47,717 nucleotides of DNA from Candidatus Hatepunaea meridiana (GCA_030765125.1 JAVCDD010000021.1:1-47717); one strand, 5' to 3'; positions 7,786 through 17,450 are shown, numbered from the stretch's first letter. A program made the numbers and translations. Notes: generated from the sequence alone by a model not told the origin.

Positions 7786-10700
7786 ATGTCCCGGTTTACA
7801 AAAATTCTAATCGCCCTGACGCTGCTCATTGCGGCTGGAAACGGGGGTGCGCAGGTTAGGGAAAATGTCGGACAAATCGGAAGAATTTACAACCTTTGGG
7901 ACTATGGACAAGATATTGTCGTTCAGGATGATTATGCGTATATAGCTGCTGGGTATTCCGGTCTTCAGATCATTGATATTTCGAATCCTGAACATCCAGA
8001 AGTTACTGGCTATTGGGATGATAATCCATTAATGAGCAAAGGTGTTGCCGTAAGTGGGAGCTTTGCTTATGTGGCTGAACATTGTAGTGATTTACGCATA
8101 ATAGACGTATCAGATGCACAACATCCCGAAGAAGTTGGATACATTAGTACACCAGGACAGGCAGATGGAGTTATCGTTAGCGGTAGCTATCTTTATGTGG
8201 CTGATGGGACTAGCGGCTTACGCATAATAGATGTATCCGATCCGCGGCAGGCTGAATATGTAGGATCCTGTGATACGCCGGGACTTGCACGTGACGTAGC
8301 CGTCAGTGGGAACTTTGCTTATATAGCAGATTACAATAATGGCTTACGCATAATAGATATATCAGATTTGCAAAATCCCGAAGAGACTGGATACTACGAC
8401 ACGCCGGGGAATGCCGTAGGCGTCGCCGTCAGTGGTAACTTTGCTTATGTAGCTGACTGTCCAAGAGGCTTACGCATAATAGACATATCAGATCCGCAGC
8501 ATCCCGAGGAGGTTGGATACTATGAGAGGCAAGCTGGTTGTGTTGCTGTTAACGGCGATCTTGCTTATGTTGGTGGTTTCGGTTTCAGAATAATAGACGT
8601 ATCAGATCCGCAGCATCCCGAGGAGGTTGGATACTATGAGGAGTGGCGTGCTGGTTGTATTGCTGTCAACGGAGATCTTGCTTATATTGGTGGTTCCAGT
8701 TTAAAAATAATAGACGTATCCGATCCGGAGAATCCCGAAGAGGCGGGATACTATGATATACCGGGTAAAGCCTATGATGTTGCCGTCAACGGTAACTTTG
8801 CTTATGTGGCTGATTTAGAAGAAGGCTTACGTATAATAGATGTATCCGATCCACAGCATCCTGAGGAGGTTGGACACTATGATACGCCGGGTGAAGCATA
8901 TGGCGTCGGCGTTGATGGTGACTTTGCCTATATGGCTGATTATGAAAGCGGCTTACGTATAATTGATATATCCGATCTACAGAACCCCGAAGAGGTCGGA
9001 TATTATGATACTCCGGGTTCTGCTTATGACGTCGTTGTCAACGGTGACTTTGCCTATGTGGCTGATTATTATAGCTTACGCGTGATAGACGTATCCGATC
9101 CGCAGCATCCCGTGGAGGTCGGATACTATGAGGGGTATGCTATTATTAGTGTTGCTGTCAATGGTGACTTTGCATATTTGGCTGCTAGTGGAAACGGCTT
9201 ACGAATAATAGACGTATCCGATCCGGAGAATCCCGAAGAGGTTGGACAATGTGATACGCCTGGTGAGGCTGAAGGTGTTGCCGTCGTCAGTGCTTTTGCT
9301 TATATAGCTGACCGTTATAGCGGTTTACGCATAATAGACATATCTGATCCGCAGCATCCCGAGGAGGTTGGATACTATTCTAGGGGTTGGTGGGCTTATG
9401 GTGTTGCAGTTAATGGAGACTTTGCTTATGTGGCTTGCGAGGGAAGCGGCTTACGCGTGATAGACGTATCAGATCCAGAGCATCCCGAAGAGGTTGGATA
9501 CTATAGGACACCAGGAAAAGCAGAAGATGTTTTCGTTTCTAACAGTTTGATCTACGTCGCGGACTATACTAACATGGGCATCTACCGCTTCCTCCGCGAC
9601 GAACCCCCCGATCCGGATTGGCAAATCACCCTAACCGCTTCCGTCGGCGACCACAACGACAACAACAATTATGCCGGCGGCGCCGAAGAAGCTTCCTTCG
9701 GTTTCGACGCCGGATACGACACCCCCGAACCGCCTCACTCCCCCGACGACTACATATCCCTCTACTTCCCCCACGAAGACTATGAACACGAGCTGTATGA
9801 GAATTTCACCACCGACGTCGTTCCGGCAGACGCTTATATTGAAGATGCCATCGTCTGGTCGTTTGAGGTGGATACCGATCAGGAAGATCAAACCGTTACG
9901 CTGACGTTCGATCCGCTGGATATTCCGGATGAAGGACTCGCACTGTACATCGAGGACGTCGAAACGGAAGAGACCATCAATCTGTGGGAGGAGGACAGCT
10001 ATGAGTATAACTCCGGCGAGGGCGGCGTCCGGCAGTTCCACCTGGTTTACGGCGATGAGATGCCCCCCGACGTTACCGTTATCGAGCCAAACGGCGGTGA
10101 AATCTTCGAGTTCGGAGAAAACGTGGAGATCGCCTGGGAGGCTGACGATAGGATCGGCGTTGTATCCTCAATCGTTTCCTATTCGCTCGACCGCGGCGAG
10201 ATCTGGGTGGAGATCGGTCAAACCGAAGGAGGCGACTGCACGATTGACTGGGAGGTTCCCGACAGCTATTCAGCATACTGCCTGATTAAAGTCGAGTGCA
10301 GCGATAATATGGACAACGCCGGTGAGGACGATTCTGACGAATACTTTGGTATTACACCAGCGGAGTTGGCTGAGGAATTCGGCGCTGGCTGGAACCTGAT
10401 CAGCGTTCCACTGATCGGCGAAGACGGCTCGCTCGAAGAGCTGTTCGACGATGATATAGACAATTTCTATCACGTGTTCAGCTTTCATCCGGACGACGGC
10501 TTTGACGTGGTGGACGAGGTATCGCTCGGCGCCGGCTACTGGCTGGCGACGCTTGATGATGTTACGCTAAACATTGCCGCCGCCGCGCGGATGGAGCCGT
10601 TGACGCTCGATCTTGCAGTCGGCTGGAACTTAATCGGCGCTCCCTTCCCGCAGGAGATACCGGGGGACAGTTTATGTATTGTAACTGGTGATGAGACGTA

Positions 10701-12621
10701 TACACTCGAAGAAGCGATAGAAGAGGAACTCGTGCAGGGCGTCTTCTACAGCTATGATAACGCTGAAGCCGCTTATGATGAGGACGACGCTCTTCAGTCG
10801 TGGCGCGGTCATTGGTTTCGCGCTCTAACGGGCGATTTGCAATTGGTGATTTCCCCTGTAACGGAAGGTGGAGGACAAAGGATGCCCGCTGATGACGAGG
10901 AACCGCTGCCGGAACACTGGCGGTTGAGGATTGATGCTCGTATGGAGGGAGCTGCCGACCTGATCACGACCCTCGGCTCCACAGAGGAAGCGACCGATCA
11001 ATTCGATGCGGAATACGATCTGCCCGAACCGCCCGTTCCCCCCAACCGGAATTACGTCAGCGTCTATTTTGATCAAGAAAACTGGGATAATGTCTTCGGA
11101 CGCCGTTTCAACTGCGACATCCGCCGGACGATGCAGATAGACGAGGTTTTCGAGTGGAAGATGGTAGTAGTCAGCGGCGAGGAAGGCAATGTAACGCTAA
11201 GCTGGGACGACATCGGGGGCAGCGTTCCGGAAGCTTACAGTTTTATCCTTTTTGACAGGGAAACCGATGCAAGTATCGAACTCATGAACGAGGAAGATTA
11301 TACATACTTCTCAGATGGGGATCGCGAGTTCGATATTATAGTAACGGCGGGGGTATTTCGCGAAAACGTAATATCATTTCACGAGGGCTGGAACTTGATC
11401 TCGCTAAATCTTGTGCCGGTTGAGGATTACTGGGGCGAGATGAATTCAGATCCGGGTCCTTTGGTTCGTTTAATGCTCACCGATTTCTTCGATGATGACG
11501 GGCGTCCGCTGTTCACTATGATGCGCGACGAGCGCGGTCAGTTCTGTGCGCCTGCGTGGAATTTCTACGGCATCGAATACTGGAATCTTACTGAGGGTTA
11601 TCATTTCAGGGTTTATGAAGAGTTCGAAGTCAGTTGGCAGGGGTTGGCAATACATCCGCAGACAGAGCTTGAGATAGAAACCGGCTGGAACATAATCGCA
11701 TATTATCCCGATTATGATTTACCCGCTGACCGGGGAAGCGATTACTATGTGATTTCACCAATTATGGATAACGTTATAATGGCTAAGGATGGTCAGGGAC
11801 ATTTCCTTGTGCCGGAGTGGGGATACTCGAATATGGAACCCTGGACGCCGGGGTTGGGCTATCAGATCAATGTGGATGAAGATGTCGTGCTGGTCTACCC
11901 AGAGGAGCCGGAAGAAAGAACCGCAATGGCTGTTAAACCTAACGGTAGCCCGGTTTCTCCGAAACCGGGTAAAACCATATACAACCCCGGTTTCGGAGAA
12001 ACCGGGCTACGTGTTACACCAACCGGCGAGAATATGAGTGTTCTGGTGACATCCATTTCCGGAGTTGAAATTGCAGATGGCGCTCAAATAGCTGCTTTCG
12101 GTTCGTCAGGCAATCTAATCGGCGTCGGTATGTTCACTGATGGTAAATGCGGTCTGGCAATATGGGGAGACGATAAATATACTGATGATGTTGTAGAAGG
12201 TCTGCGCGAAGGTGAAACCTTCAGCTTAAAGTTATGGGACGCAAGTGATGATTGTGATAAAAATCTAACGGTCAGTTGTATCAAACAAGGAACCGGTCTA
12301 ATCTACGGCAAGGATGGTTTCCTGGTGTTAGACGCCGTTGCAGTTCCCCCGATCCCCGATGAGTTTTATCTGTCAAATGCCTATCCGAATCCGTTTAACG
12401 CTGTAACTACAATATCTTACGGTCTGCCGAATGCGTCAAATATCACATTGCATATCTACGACATATCCGGACGTTTGATAACGACGCTGTACAATAACCA
12501 TCGTGAAGCCGGTCATTACAAGGTAGTATGGAATGCTGAGACAGCAGCGGCGGGAATTTATTGTGTGCAGATGGAAGCGGATGGGTTCAGATATGTCAGG
12601 AAAGTCGTGTTAGTGAAGTAG
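7786..12621 (+). CDS. Secreted LVIVD-repeat beta-propeller protein with T9SS sorting domain
   Basis: A 1611-residue exported protein. The signal peptide covers about residues 1-23. About thirteen LVIVD-type repeats follow to roughly residue 605, each built on GLRIIDVSDPQHPEEVGYY and FAYVAD, which should form beta-propeller blades at the cell surface. Beyond are Ig-like and repeated 'GWNLISVPL'/'GWNIIAYYP' modules (three to four copies). The end is a T9SS domain with AYPNPFN and terminal RKVVLVK. No catalytic motif is visible, so a binding or structural role is likely. An in-frame palindrome (residues about 1387-1409) interrupts the region before the sorting domain. AAGGAG precedes the ATG. 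Codons shift to GC-rich after about 9590, suggesting a mosaic origin. Confidence 0.85.
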   Translation: MSRFTKILIALTLLIAAGNGGAQVRENVGQIGRIYNLWDYGQDIVVQDDYAYIAAGYSGLQIIDISNPEHPEVTGYWDDNPLMSKGVAVSGSFAYVAEHCSDLRIIDVSDAQHPEEVGYISTPGQADGVIVSGSYLYVADGTSGLRIIDVSDPRQAEYVGSCDTPGLARDVAVSGNFAYIADYNNGLRIIDISDLQNPEETGYYDTPGNAVGVAVSGNFAYVADCPRGLRIIDISDPQHPEEVGYYERQAGCVAVNGDLAYVGGFGFRIIDVSDPQHPEEVGYYEEWRAGCIAVNGDLAYIGGSSLKIIDVSDPENPEEAGYYDIPGKAYDVAVNGNFAYVADLEEGLRIIDVSDPQHPEEVGHYDTPGEAYGVGVDGDFAYMADYESGLRIIDISDLQNPEEVGYYDTPGSAYDVVVNGDFAYVADYYSLRVIDVSDPQHPVEVGYYEGYAIISVAVNGDFAYLAASGNGLRIIDVSDPENPEEVGQCDTPGEAEGVAVVSAFAYIADRYSGLRIIDISDPQHPEEVGYYSRGWWAYGVAVNGDFAYVACEGSGLRVIDVSDPEHPEEVGYYRTPGKAEDVFVSNSLIYVADYTNMGIYRFLRDEPPDPDWQITLTASVGDHNDNNNYAGGAEEASFGFDAGYDTPEPPHSPDDYISLYFPHEDYEHELYENFTTDVVPADAYIEDAIVWSFEVDTDQEDQTVTLTFDPLDIPDEGLALYIEDVETEETINLWEEDSYEYNSGEGGVRQFHLVYGDEMPPDVTVIEPNGGEIFEFGENVEIAWEADDRIGVVSSIVSYSLDRGEIWVEIGQTEGGDCTIDWEVPDSYSAYCLIKVECSDNMDNAGEDDSDEYFGITPAELAEEFGAGWNLISVPLIGEDGSLEELFDDDIDNFYHVFSFHPDDGFDVVDEVSLGAGYWLATLDDVTLNIAAAARMEPLTLDLAVGWNLIGAPFPQEIPGDSLCIVTGDETYTLEEAIEEELVQGVFYSYDNAEAAYDEDDALQSWRGHWFRALTGDLQLVISPVTEGGGQRMPADDEEPLPEHWRLRIDARMEGAADLITTLGSTEEATDQFDAEYDLPEPPVPPNRNYVSVYFDQENWDNVFGRRFNCDIRRTMQIDEVFEWKMVVVSGEEGNVTLSWDDIGGSVPEAYSFILFDRETDASIELMNEEDYTYFSDGDREFDIIVTAGVFRENVISFHEGWNLISLNLVPVEDYWGEMNSDPGPLVRLMLTDFFDDDGRPLFTMMRDERGQFCAPAWNFYGIEYWNLTEGYHFRVYEEFEVSWQGLAIHPQTELEIETGWNIIAYYPDYDLPADRGSDYYVISPIMDNVIMAKDGQGHFLVPEWGYSNMEPWTPGLGYQINVDEDVVLVYPEEPEERTAMAVKPNGSPVSPKPGKTIYNPGFGETGLRVTPTGENMSVLVTSISGVEIADGAQIAAFGSSGNLIGVGMFTDGKCGLAIWGDDKYTDDVVEGLREGETFSLKLWDASDDCDKNLTVSCIKQGTGLIYGKDGFLVLDAVAVPPIPDEFYLSNAYPNPFNAVTTISYGLPNASNITLHIYDISGRLITTLYNNHREAGHYKVVWNAETAAAGIYCVQMEADGFRYVRKVVLVK
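7990..9590 (+). repeat. Tandem array of about thirteen LVIVD-coding units
   Basis: Units of about 117-126 bp repeat the block encoding IIDVSDP-HPEEVGYY. Several neighbouring units are almost identical at the DNA level, for example around 8473-8530 and 8590-8640. This is the kind of array that grows and shrinks by recombination. Confidence 0.85.
11945..12010. repeat. In-frame 66-bp palindromic element inside the LVIVD protein gene
   Basis: Two 25-bp arms (11945-11969 and 11986-12010) are perfect reverse complements around a 16-bp loop. Each arm also contains a smaller palindrome (CCCGGTTTC/GAAACCGGG). The element is 66 bp, exactly 22 codons, so it keeps the frame and encodes a proline/glycine-rich linker just before the sorting domain. 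Confidence 0.8.
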
Positions 12622-12629
12622 TTTTTTTC

Positions 12630-12849
12630 ACCGCAGAGTGCGCAGAGGACGCGAAGTTATAAGTTCAGAGTCCAGCCTTCAGGCTGTCTTTGTTCAGAGT
12701 TCGTCCCGAAACTTCGGGATGTTGAGCGTCTCCAATCTGAAGGTTGAACTCTAAACTGAAAACAGCCTGAAGGCTGGACTCTAAACTCAAAGACAACCTA
12801 AAGGTTGAACTCTAAACTAAATCTCTGTGCCCTCTGCGATCTCTGCGGT
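12630..12849. repeat. Composite nested palindromic element, second copy
   Basis: The outer arms ACCGCAGAG (12630-12638) and CTCTGCGGT (12841-12849) are the same as at 7048-7209. The inner arms, GTTCAGAGTCCAGCCTTCAG... (12663-12687) and its near-complement (12762-12786), enclose an additional CCCGAAACTTCGGG hairpin and an extra AAGGTTGAACTCTAAAC unit. It fills the gap between the LVIVD and tricorn genes. Confidence 0.8.
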
Positions 12850-12870
12850 AAAATTTTAATTGGTATCCAA

Positions 12871-15800
12871 GTGATTTATAAATATTTAATCTTAATTCTA
12901 ATTTCAATATCAACGCTTCCAGCATTTGCGAAGGAAGCTAACTTCCCCCGTCACCCGTCTGTCTCCCCAAATGGAGACGTTATTGCTTTCAGTTACGGCG
13001 GCGACTTATGGACGGTGCCTATCGAAGGTGGTAGAGCTTCACGGCTAACGGTCAGTTCTGCTTATGAGCATTCTCCACGCTGGTCGCCGGATGGTGAATG
13101 GATTGCGTTCAGCGCTAACCGTTGCGGCAACGATGACGTCTATATCATCCCCTCGTCAGGCGGGCAGTCAAAACAATTGACCTTTCACGAGTCGGATGAT
13201 CAGGTTTGCAGTTGGGCGCCGGATGCCGGAAGTGTTATCTTCCACTCGCGCCGCGATGACCGCTATCCCGATAAGCCGATCCTGTATTGTGTTCCGATTG
13301 AAGGTGGGACGCCATTCGCTATTATGAAATCATTCGGAACGGATGGAGTGATCTCGTCCGATGGACGGAAAATGCTCTACACCCGAAGCGGGAAAAACAC
13401 AAGCTGGTGGCGTAGGCATTATAAAGGCAGCGCTTCACCGCAAATATGGATATACGATTTCGAGAATGACAAGCATATCGTCCTAACCGATACCGGACAA
13501 CATAAAACCGGTGAGGATTACCGACGACCACCGTCTCGATGGTCCTTCTGGGGGAGTGACGGCTCAATCTTTGTTACTTCCGAACAGGATGGTACGCCAA
13601 ATATCTATAAACGTTTGTCTGATAACAGATGGGAAAATATTACTAATTACACCGAAGACGGTGTGCGATTCCCATCTATTTCAGCTAATGGAAGAATAAT
13701 TACTTACGAGCATAAGCTTGGTATATATGTAATTGAGAATGAAGGCGAGTCGCGCAAACTGAATATTATTGCGCCTTTAGACAATCCAAAGTCTACAAAG
13801 GAGAAGATCAAGTATACAAACAAAGCCGAGCGTCTAACATTCAGCCCCGACGGTCAGCAGATGTTTATCGAGGTGCGCGGAGAAATCTTTGCCGGGCGCG
13901 TCGTAGACGATGACGATAAAGCCGCCCGCGGTAGAGCTAATTCGATAACCAGAGACAATCCGGCGCGCGAGGGTGATTTCACTGTCTCCCCTGGTGGTGA
14001 TTCCCTGATCTTCGTCTCAGACCGCAACGGTAATCGCAATCTATATATCGCCTATTCATCCAACGATGAAACACCCGAACTGGCGAGGACTTTCGATGTC
14101 AGTATTGAGCAGTTGACGGATAATTCTGCCGATGAGTACCGTCCTCAATGGTCGCCGGACGGCAGCAGTATTGCCTATAGGCGAGGCAAGGGTGACCTTG
14201 TCATCCGAAATCTGAAGTCAGGCAAGGAATTCGAATTGCTGAAGGGCTGGTCGCTGCTTCAGTATGCCTGGTCTCCTGATGGTAAATGGATTGCTTTTGC
14301 ACGTGAGGATAATGATTACAACAGCGATGTATTTATCATACCTGCAGAGGGCCATGCTGAAATCAACATCAGTCGTCATCCCGATGAAGATACTTTTCCT
14401 GTTTGGTCTGCCGATGGACGCAAGTTAGCCTTCCGTTCGCGTCGTAAGGAGAATAACTGGAACCTGCATTTCGTGTTTCTGCGAGAAGAGGATCATTACA
14501 AGTCAACGGCGGATTGGGCTGAAGAAGAACGGCAATCTAAATCGAAGAAAAAAGATAAAGACGATAAGGAAAAAAAGGATAAAGATAAGAAGAAAAAAGA
14601 TGAAGATAAGTCGCTAATTGAAGTAGTTATAGACACAACTGAAATATTTCGCCGCATTAGAAGGGTTGCATGTATTGCCAATGAGGATTCGGATATTGCA
14701 ATCTCACTGGATGGAAAGAAATTTGCTTACGTCGATGATTATAACGGGAAACGTGATCTTTATATAGCGGACTGGACGAGTGAGAATAAAAAGCGACTCA
14801 CCAAAGACGGTGAGAAACCTAAGTTTATCAGTTTCACTGAAGATGGTAAGCGAATCAGGTACTTGACCGGATCCGGCAAAGTTAAATCAATTGGCATTGA
14901 AGGGAAAAAATCGAAGAGTCATCCATTCGACGCTCGTGTAACAGTGAATTGGCAGGCGGAACGACGTCAAAAGTTCGGTGAGATATGGCGTACATTGAAC
15001 GACCGGTTCTATCATCCCGATTTTCACGGTTATAATTGGGCTGCAATCAGGGATAAGTATCAGTCTCAAATAGATGCTGCCTCCTGCGAGCGCGATTTCG
15101 GTGATTTAATGGATATGATGATCGGTGAGTTAAACTCGTCGCATTCGGGATATTGGTCTCCTTCATTCGGTCACAGCTATTCAACCGGACGACTGGGGCT
15201 CGATTTTGTCCCCAGTAGGTTGGACACTCCTGTCCGACAAAAAGACTTACCCGGTTTATTGATAAAATATGTCCAACCCAAGGGTCCTTGCGATCGCATC
15301 AAGGAACCGATTGAAGTCGGTGAACGTTTAATCGCTGTAAACGGCACAAAGTTAGATCATGAGGTAAACCTTCACGAATTACTGCGCGATCAGGTAGGTC
15401 AACGCGTTGAGTTAGTTCTTGCTAAAGGAAAGAAGGAACGCAGGGTGGTGGTTCGTCCGATGGGAGCTTATATTCAGGGAGCGTTACGATACGATGAATG
15501 GGTAAAGGATAAACGCGAGATGGTTGATTCTTTATCAGATGGGGAGTTGGGTTATCTCCATTTAAGAGGGATGGGAAACCCAAGCCTGGCACGCTTCGAG
15601 GCTCAACTCTACTCGATGGCAAATGGCAAAGATGGTCTTGTAATCGACGTGCGTAACAATGGAGGAGGCTGGACGACCGATTACGTTCTGGCGATGCTTC
15701 AAGTGCGCCGCCATGCTGTTACCTTCCCGCGCGATGGAGGTCCCGGTTATCCGCAGGGTAGATTGCCGCTCTACAGTTGGGTAAAACCGATTATCGTACT

Positions 15801-16137
15801 ATGCAATGAGTATTCATTCTCCAATGCAGAGATTTTTAGTCATTCGATAAAGACGCTTGGTCGCGGGAAACTGGTAGGCGTGCCGACTCCGGGAGGAGTG
15901 ATCAGCACAGGCGGACACCGTCTCCTCGACGGCAGCGGTTTTCGACTGCCGCTAAGAGGATGGTACACCGGCAAGGAACCTTCGCGTGATCCGAGACGCA
16001 ATATGGAAGGAAACGGAGCTGTGCCGGATATTATTGTTCCACTTATACCGGGACAAATGATAAACGGTGAGGACGAACAGCTTGAAACAGCAGTGAAGGA
16101 ACTGCTTCAAGAAGTAAATACAGGAGTTAACCATTGA
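12871..16137 (+). CDS. Tricorn-type protease (S41 family) with signal peptide
   Basis: A protein of about 1088 residues. A GTG at 12871 gives a clean signal peptide (VIYKYLILILISISTLPAFA), whereas the more upstream TTG at 12805 would translate the repeat element. An N-terminal six-bladed WD40-like/PD40 propeller (SPDGEWIAFSANR and relatives) is followed by a second propeller, a lysine/aspartate-rich linker near 14538-14610, a C1-like helical part (WRTLNDRFYHPDFHG with the candidate catalytic His), a PDZ domain, and an S41 core. The core contains VIDVRNNGGG, the serine region NEYSFSNAEIFSHS and the late Glu/Asp in GNGAVPDI. It would degrade peptides in the periplasm. A 26-bp mobile repeat lies in frame just before the PDZ domain. 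The next gene overlaps its stop codon. Confidence 0.87.
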   Translation: MIYKYLILILISISTLPAFAKEANFPRHPSVSPNGDVIAFSYGGDLWTVPIEGGRASRLTVSSAYEHSPRWSPDGEWIAFSANRCGNDDVYIIPSSGGQSKQLTFHESDDQVCSWAPDAGSVIFHSRRDDRYPDKPILYCVPIEGGTPFAIMKSFGTDGVISSDGRKMLYTRSGKNTSWWRRHYKGSASPQIWIYDFENDKHIVLTDTGQHKTGEDYRRPPSRWSFWGSDGSIFVTSEQDGTPNIYKRLSDNRWENITNYTEDGVRFPSISANGRIITYEHKLGIYVIENEGESRKLNIIAPLDNPKSTKEKIKYTNKAERLTFSPDGQQMFIEVRGEIFAGRVVDDDDKAARGRANSITRDNPAREGDFTVSPGGDSLIFVSDRNGNRNLYIAYSSNDETPELARTFDVSIEQLTDNSADEYRPQWSPDGSSIAYRRGKGDLVIRNLKSGKEFELLKGWSLLQYAWSPDGKWIAFAREDNDYNSDVFIIPAEGHAEINISRHPDEDTFPVWSADGRKLAFRSRRKENNWNLHFVFLREEDHYKSTADWAEEERQSKSKKKDKDDKEKKDKDKKKKDEDKSLIEVVIDTTEIFRRIRRVACIANEDSDIAISLDGKKFAYVDDYNGKRDLYIADWTSENKKRLTKDGEKPKFISFTEDGKRIRYLTGSGKVKSIGIEGKKSKSHPFDARVTVNWQAERRQKFGEIWRTLNDRFYHPDFHGYNWAAIRDKYQSQIDAASCERDFGDLMDMMIGELNSSHSGYWSPSFGHSYSTGRLGLDFVPSRLDTPVRQKDLPGLLIKYVQPKGPCDRIKEPIEVGERLIAVNGTKLDHEVNLHELLRDQVGQRVELVLAKGKKERRVVVRPMGAYIQGALRYDEWVKDKREMVDSLSDGELGYLHLRGMGNPSLARFEAQLYSMANGKDGLVIDVRNNGGGWTTDYVLAMLQVRRHAVTFPRDGGPGYPQGRLPLYSWVKPIIVLCNEYSFSNAEIFSHSIKTLGRGKLVGVPTPGGVISTGGHRLLDGSGFRLPLRGWYTGKEPSRDPRRNMEGNGAVPDIIVPLIPGQMINGEDEQLETAVKELLQEVNTGVNH
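15215..15240 (+). repeat. In-frame copy of the GTAGGTTGGACACTC repeat inside the tricorn gene
   Basis: GTAGGTTGGACACTCCTGTC and the following bases match the intergenic repeats at 31540-31626 and 45451-45554 almost exactly. Here it encodes SRLDTPVRQ in the loop before the PDZ domain. Confidence 0.75.
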
Positions 16138-16736
16138 TTTATAAAATTATTAAAAAATTATGCCTTTTAGGCTTACTTATATTACTTTTCATTGTCCATA
16201 CCGGTTGTAAAGATGGAAATGGTAAGTCACACAGCGAATTCAAGTCTCGTGCAAAATCTATCCTTGAGAGTCCGGAGATAGAGATGAAAGAGGTGGTCGG
16301 TGAATCCTTGATTACAGGAAAGGACGAAAAGGTAAATAACAGGATTCGAATCGCTGCCTTGATAGACGGCTTGCGAAATCTGACAATTGGGGAACGAAGT
16401 ATAACATACACTACAGGTCAAGTACCTGATACATTAATCTACACGGCTAATTGGTCAGGATTGCTGATTTCAGTGAGGACTATTCGCCTCAACGGGGTTC
16501 TTCTTTCGGATGCTGTTAGAGTGACATACACAGACGTTGACGATCCGAGGTTGGCTCCGTCGTGGTGTATCCAAAACCTGAAGTTAGTTCACCCGATTGA
16601 GGGTAAAGATACTCAATTCGCAATTCTAAAGAACGCATTGATAGAGCGAGGTTTCTCATTCACTAATAACTACCAGATTGGAGAAAATGTCTGGCGGGAA
16701 GAGTTAAATTATAAGGTTTTACAAAACAAAGGATAA
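16134..16736 (+). CDS. Putative lipoprotein of unknown function
   Basis: A 200-residue protein starting at TTG (16134), which overlaps the tricorn stop codon and is preceded by CAGGAG. The N-terminus is a lipoprotein signal: hydrophobic LLGLLILLFIVHTG followed by the lipobox cysteine at about residue 25. The mature part has mixed alpha/beta character with no motif I recognise. The 4-bp overlap suggests co-translation with the protease, so it may be a membrane-anchored helper or simply an operon partner. It ends one base before the carbonic anhydrase gene. Confidence 0.72.
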   Translation: MIYKIIKKLCLLGLLILLFIVHTGCKDGNGKSHSEFKSRAKSILESPEIEMKEVVGESLITGKDEKVNNRIRIAALIDGLRNLTIGERSITYTTGQVPDTLIYTANWSGLLISVRTIRLNGVLLSDAVRVTYTDVDDPRLAPSWCIQNLKLVHPIEGKDTQFAILKNALIERGFSFTNNYQIGENVWREELNYKVLQNKG

Positions 16737-16737
16737 A

Positions 16738-17334
16738 ATGCCAATAGCAGATAAAGAACTAAAACGTTTGACAGAAGGCAACGAGCGGTTTGCCGAAGGA
16801 AAATCCGAACACCCCAATCTGGGTGAAGAGTTACGGCACGAAACGTTCCATTCTGGACAGGAACCATTTGTCGCGATACTTAGCTGTGCTGACTCGCGTG
16901 CGCCGGTAGAGCTGGTTTTCGACCAGGGCATCGGCGACGTCTTCTCAGTGCGCAACGCCGGTAATATTTACGATGACATAGAGCTTGGTTCACTTGAACT
17001 GGGCGTTTACAAGTTCAACATCCCGCTCCTGATTGTGATGGGACACACCGACTGCGGCGCTATTAAGCTGGGCGTCCAGGGCGACAGGCTGCACGGCTAT
17101 ATGACGAAGGTGATAGATCACATTATCCCTGTCGCTGAAGCTGTTAAACGCAGACATCCCGATCTAAGCGGTGAAGCGCTTGAAACCGAAGTGACCAAGT
17201 CGAATGCATTGCGTGTTGTGGAGGAAATCATAGAACACAGCGAGGTATTTCGTAAGAAGATCATTGACGGCGAGCTAAAGATCATTGCCGCAATGCACGA
17301 CCTTAAAAGCGGGAAGGTGAGTTGGTTAGTCTGA
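16738..17334 (+). CDS. Beta-class carbonic anhydrase
   Basis: A 198-residue enzyme that interconverts CO2 and bicarbonate. The zinc ligands are visible as C50 (SCADSR), H103 and C106 (GHTDCGA), with the catalytic dyad D52/R54. The RNAGN motif at about 72-76 is also typical. There is no signal peptide, so it should be cytoplasmic. It begins immediately after the lipoprotein gene, with AAAGGATAA as a ribosome binding site, and appears to be the last gene of the protease operon. It is followed by a short repeat. Length and motifs are normal for the family. Confidence 0.93.
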   Translation: MPIADKELKRLTEGNERFAEGKSEHPNLGEELRHETFHSGQEPFVAILSCADSRAPVELVFDQGIGDVFSVRNAGNIYDDIELGSLELGVYKFNIPLLIVMGHTDCGAIKLGVQGDRLHGYMTKVIDHIIPVAEAVKRRHPDLSGEALETEVTKSNALRVVEEIIEHSEVFRKKIIDGELKIIAAMHDLKSGKVSWLV

Positions 17335-17341
17335 TAACGGG

Positions 17342-17365
17342 GTAGGACAGACATTCTTGTCTGTC
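17342..17365. repeat. GTAGGACAGACATTC hairpin repeat
   Basis: A short hairpin (GACAGACA ... TGTCTGTC) resembling the GACACTC repeat family elsewhere in the window. It lies just behind the carbonic anhydrase gene. Confidence 0.55.
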
Positions 17366-17368
17366 GGT

Positions 17369-17410
17369 GAGTTAGCAAGTTTGCAAGTTAGCAAGTAAGA
17401 AAGTAAGTGA
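17369..17410 (+). repeat. Degenerate short tandem repeat (GTTAGCAAGT/GAAAGTAAG)
   Basis: Imperfect 7-8-bp units such as AAGTTAGCAAGTAAGAAAG follow one another. A similar run occurs at 22016-22052 behind the alanine racemase gene. Confidence 0.55.
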
Positions 17411-17450
17411 TCACAACATTATCAATTTATTTTTTAAGAAGGAGTTAGTT

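Noticed and set aside
12805..12870. Upstream TTG start for the tricorn protease gene
   Set aside because: The added residues are translated from a palindromic repeat and would precede an otherwise perfect signal peptide; GTG at 12871 is preferred.
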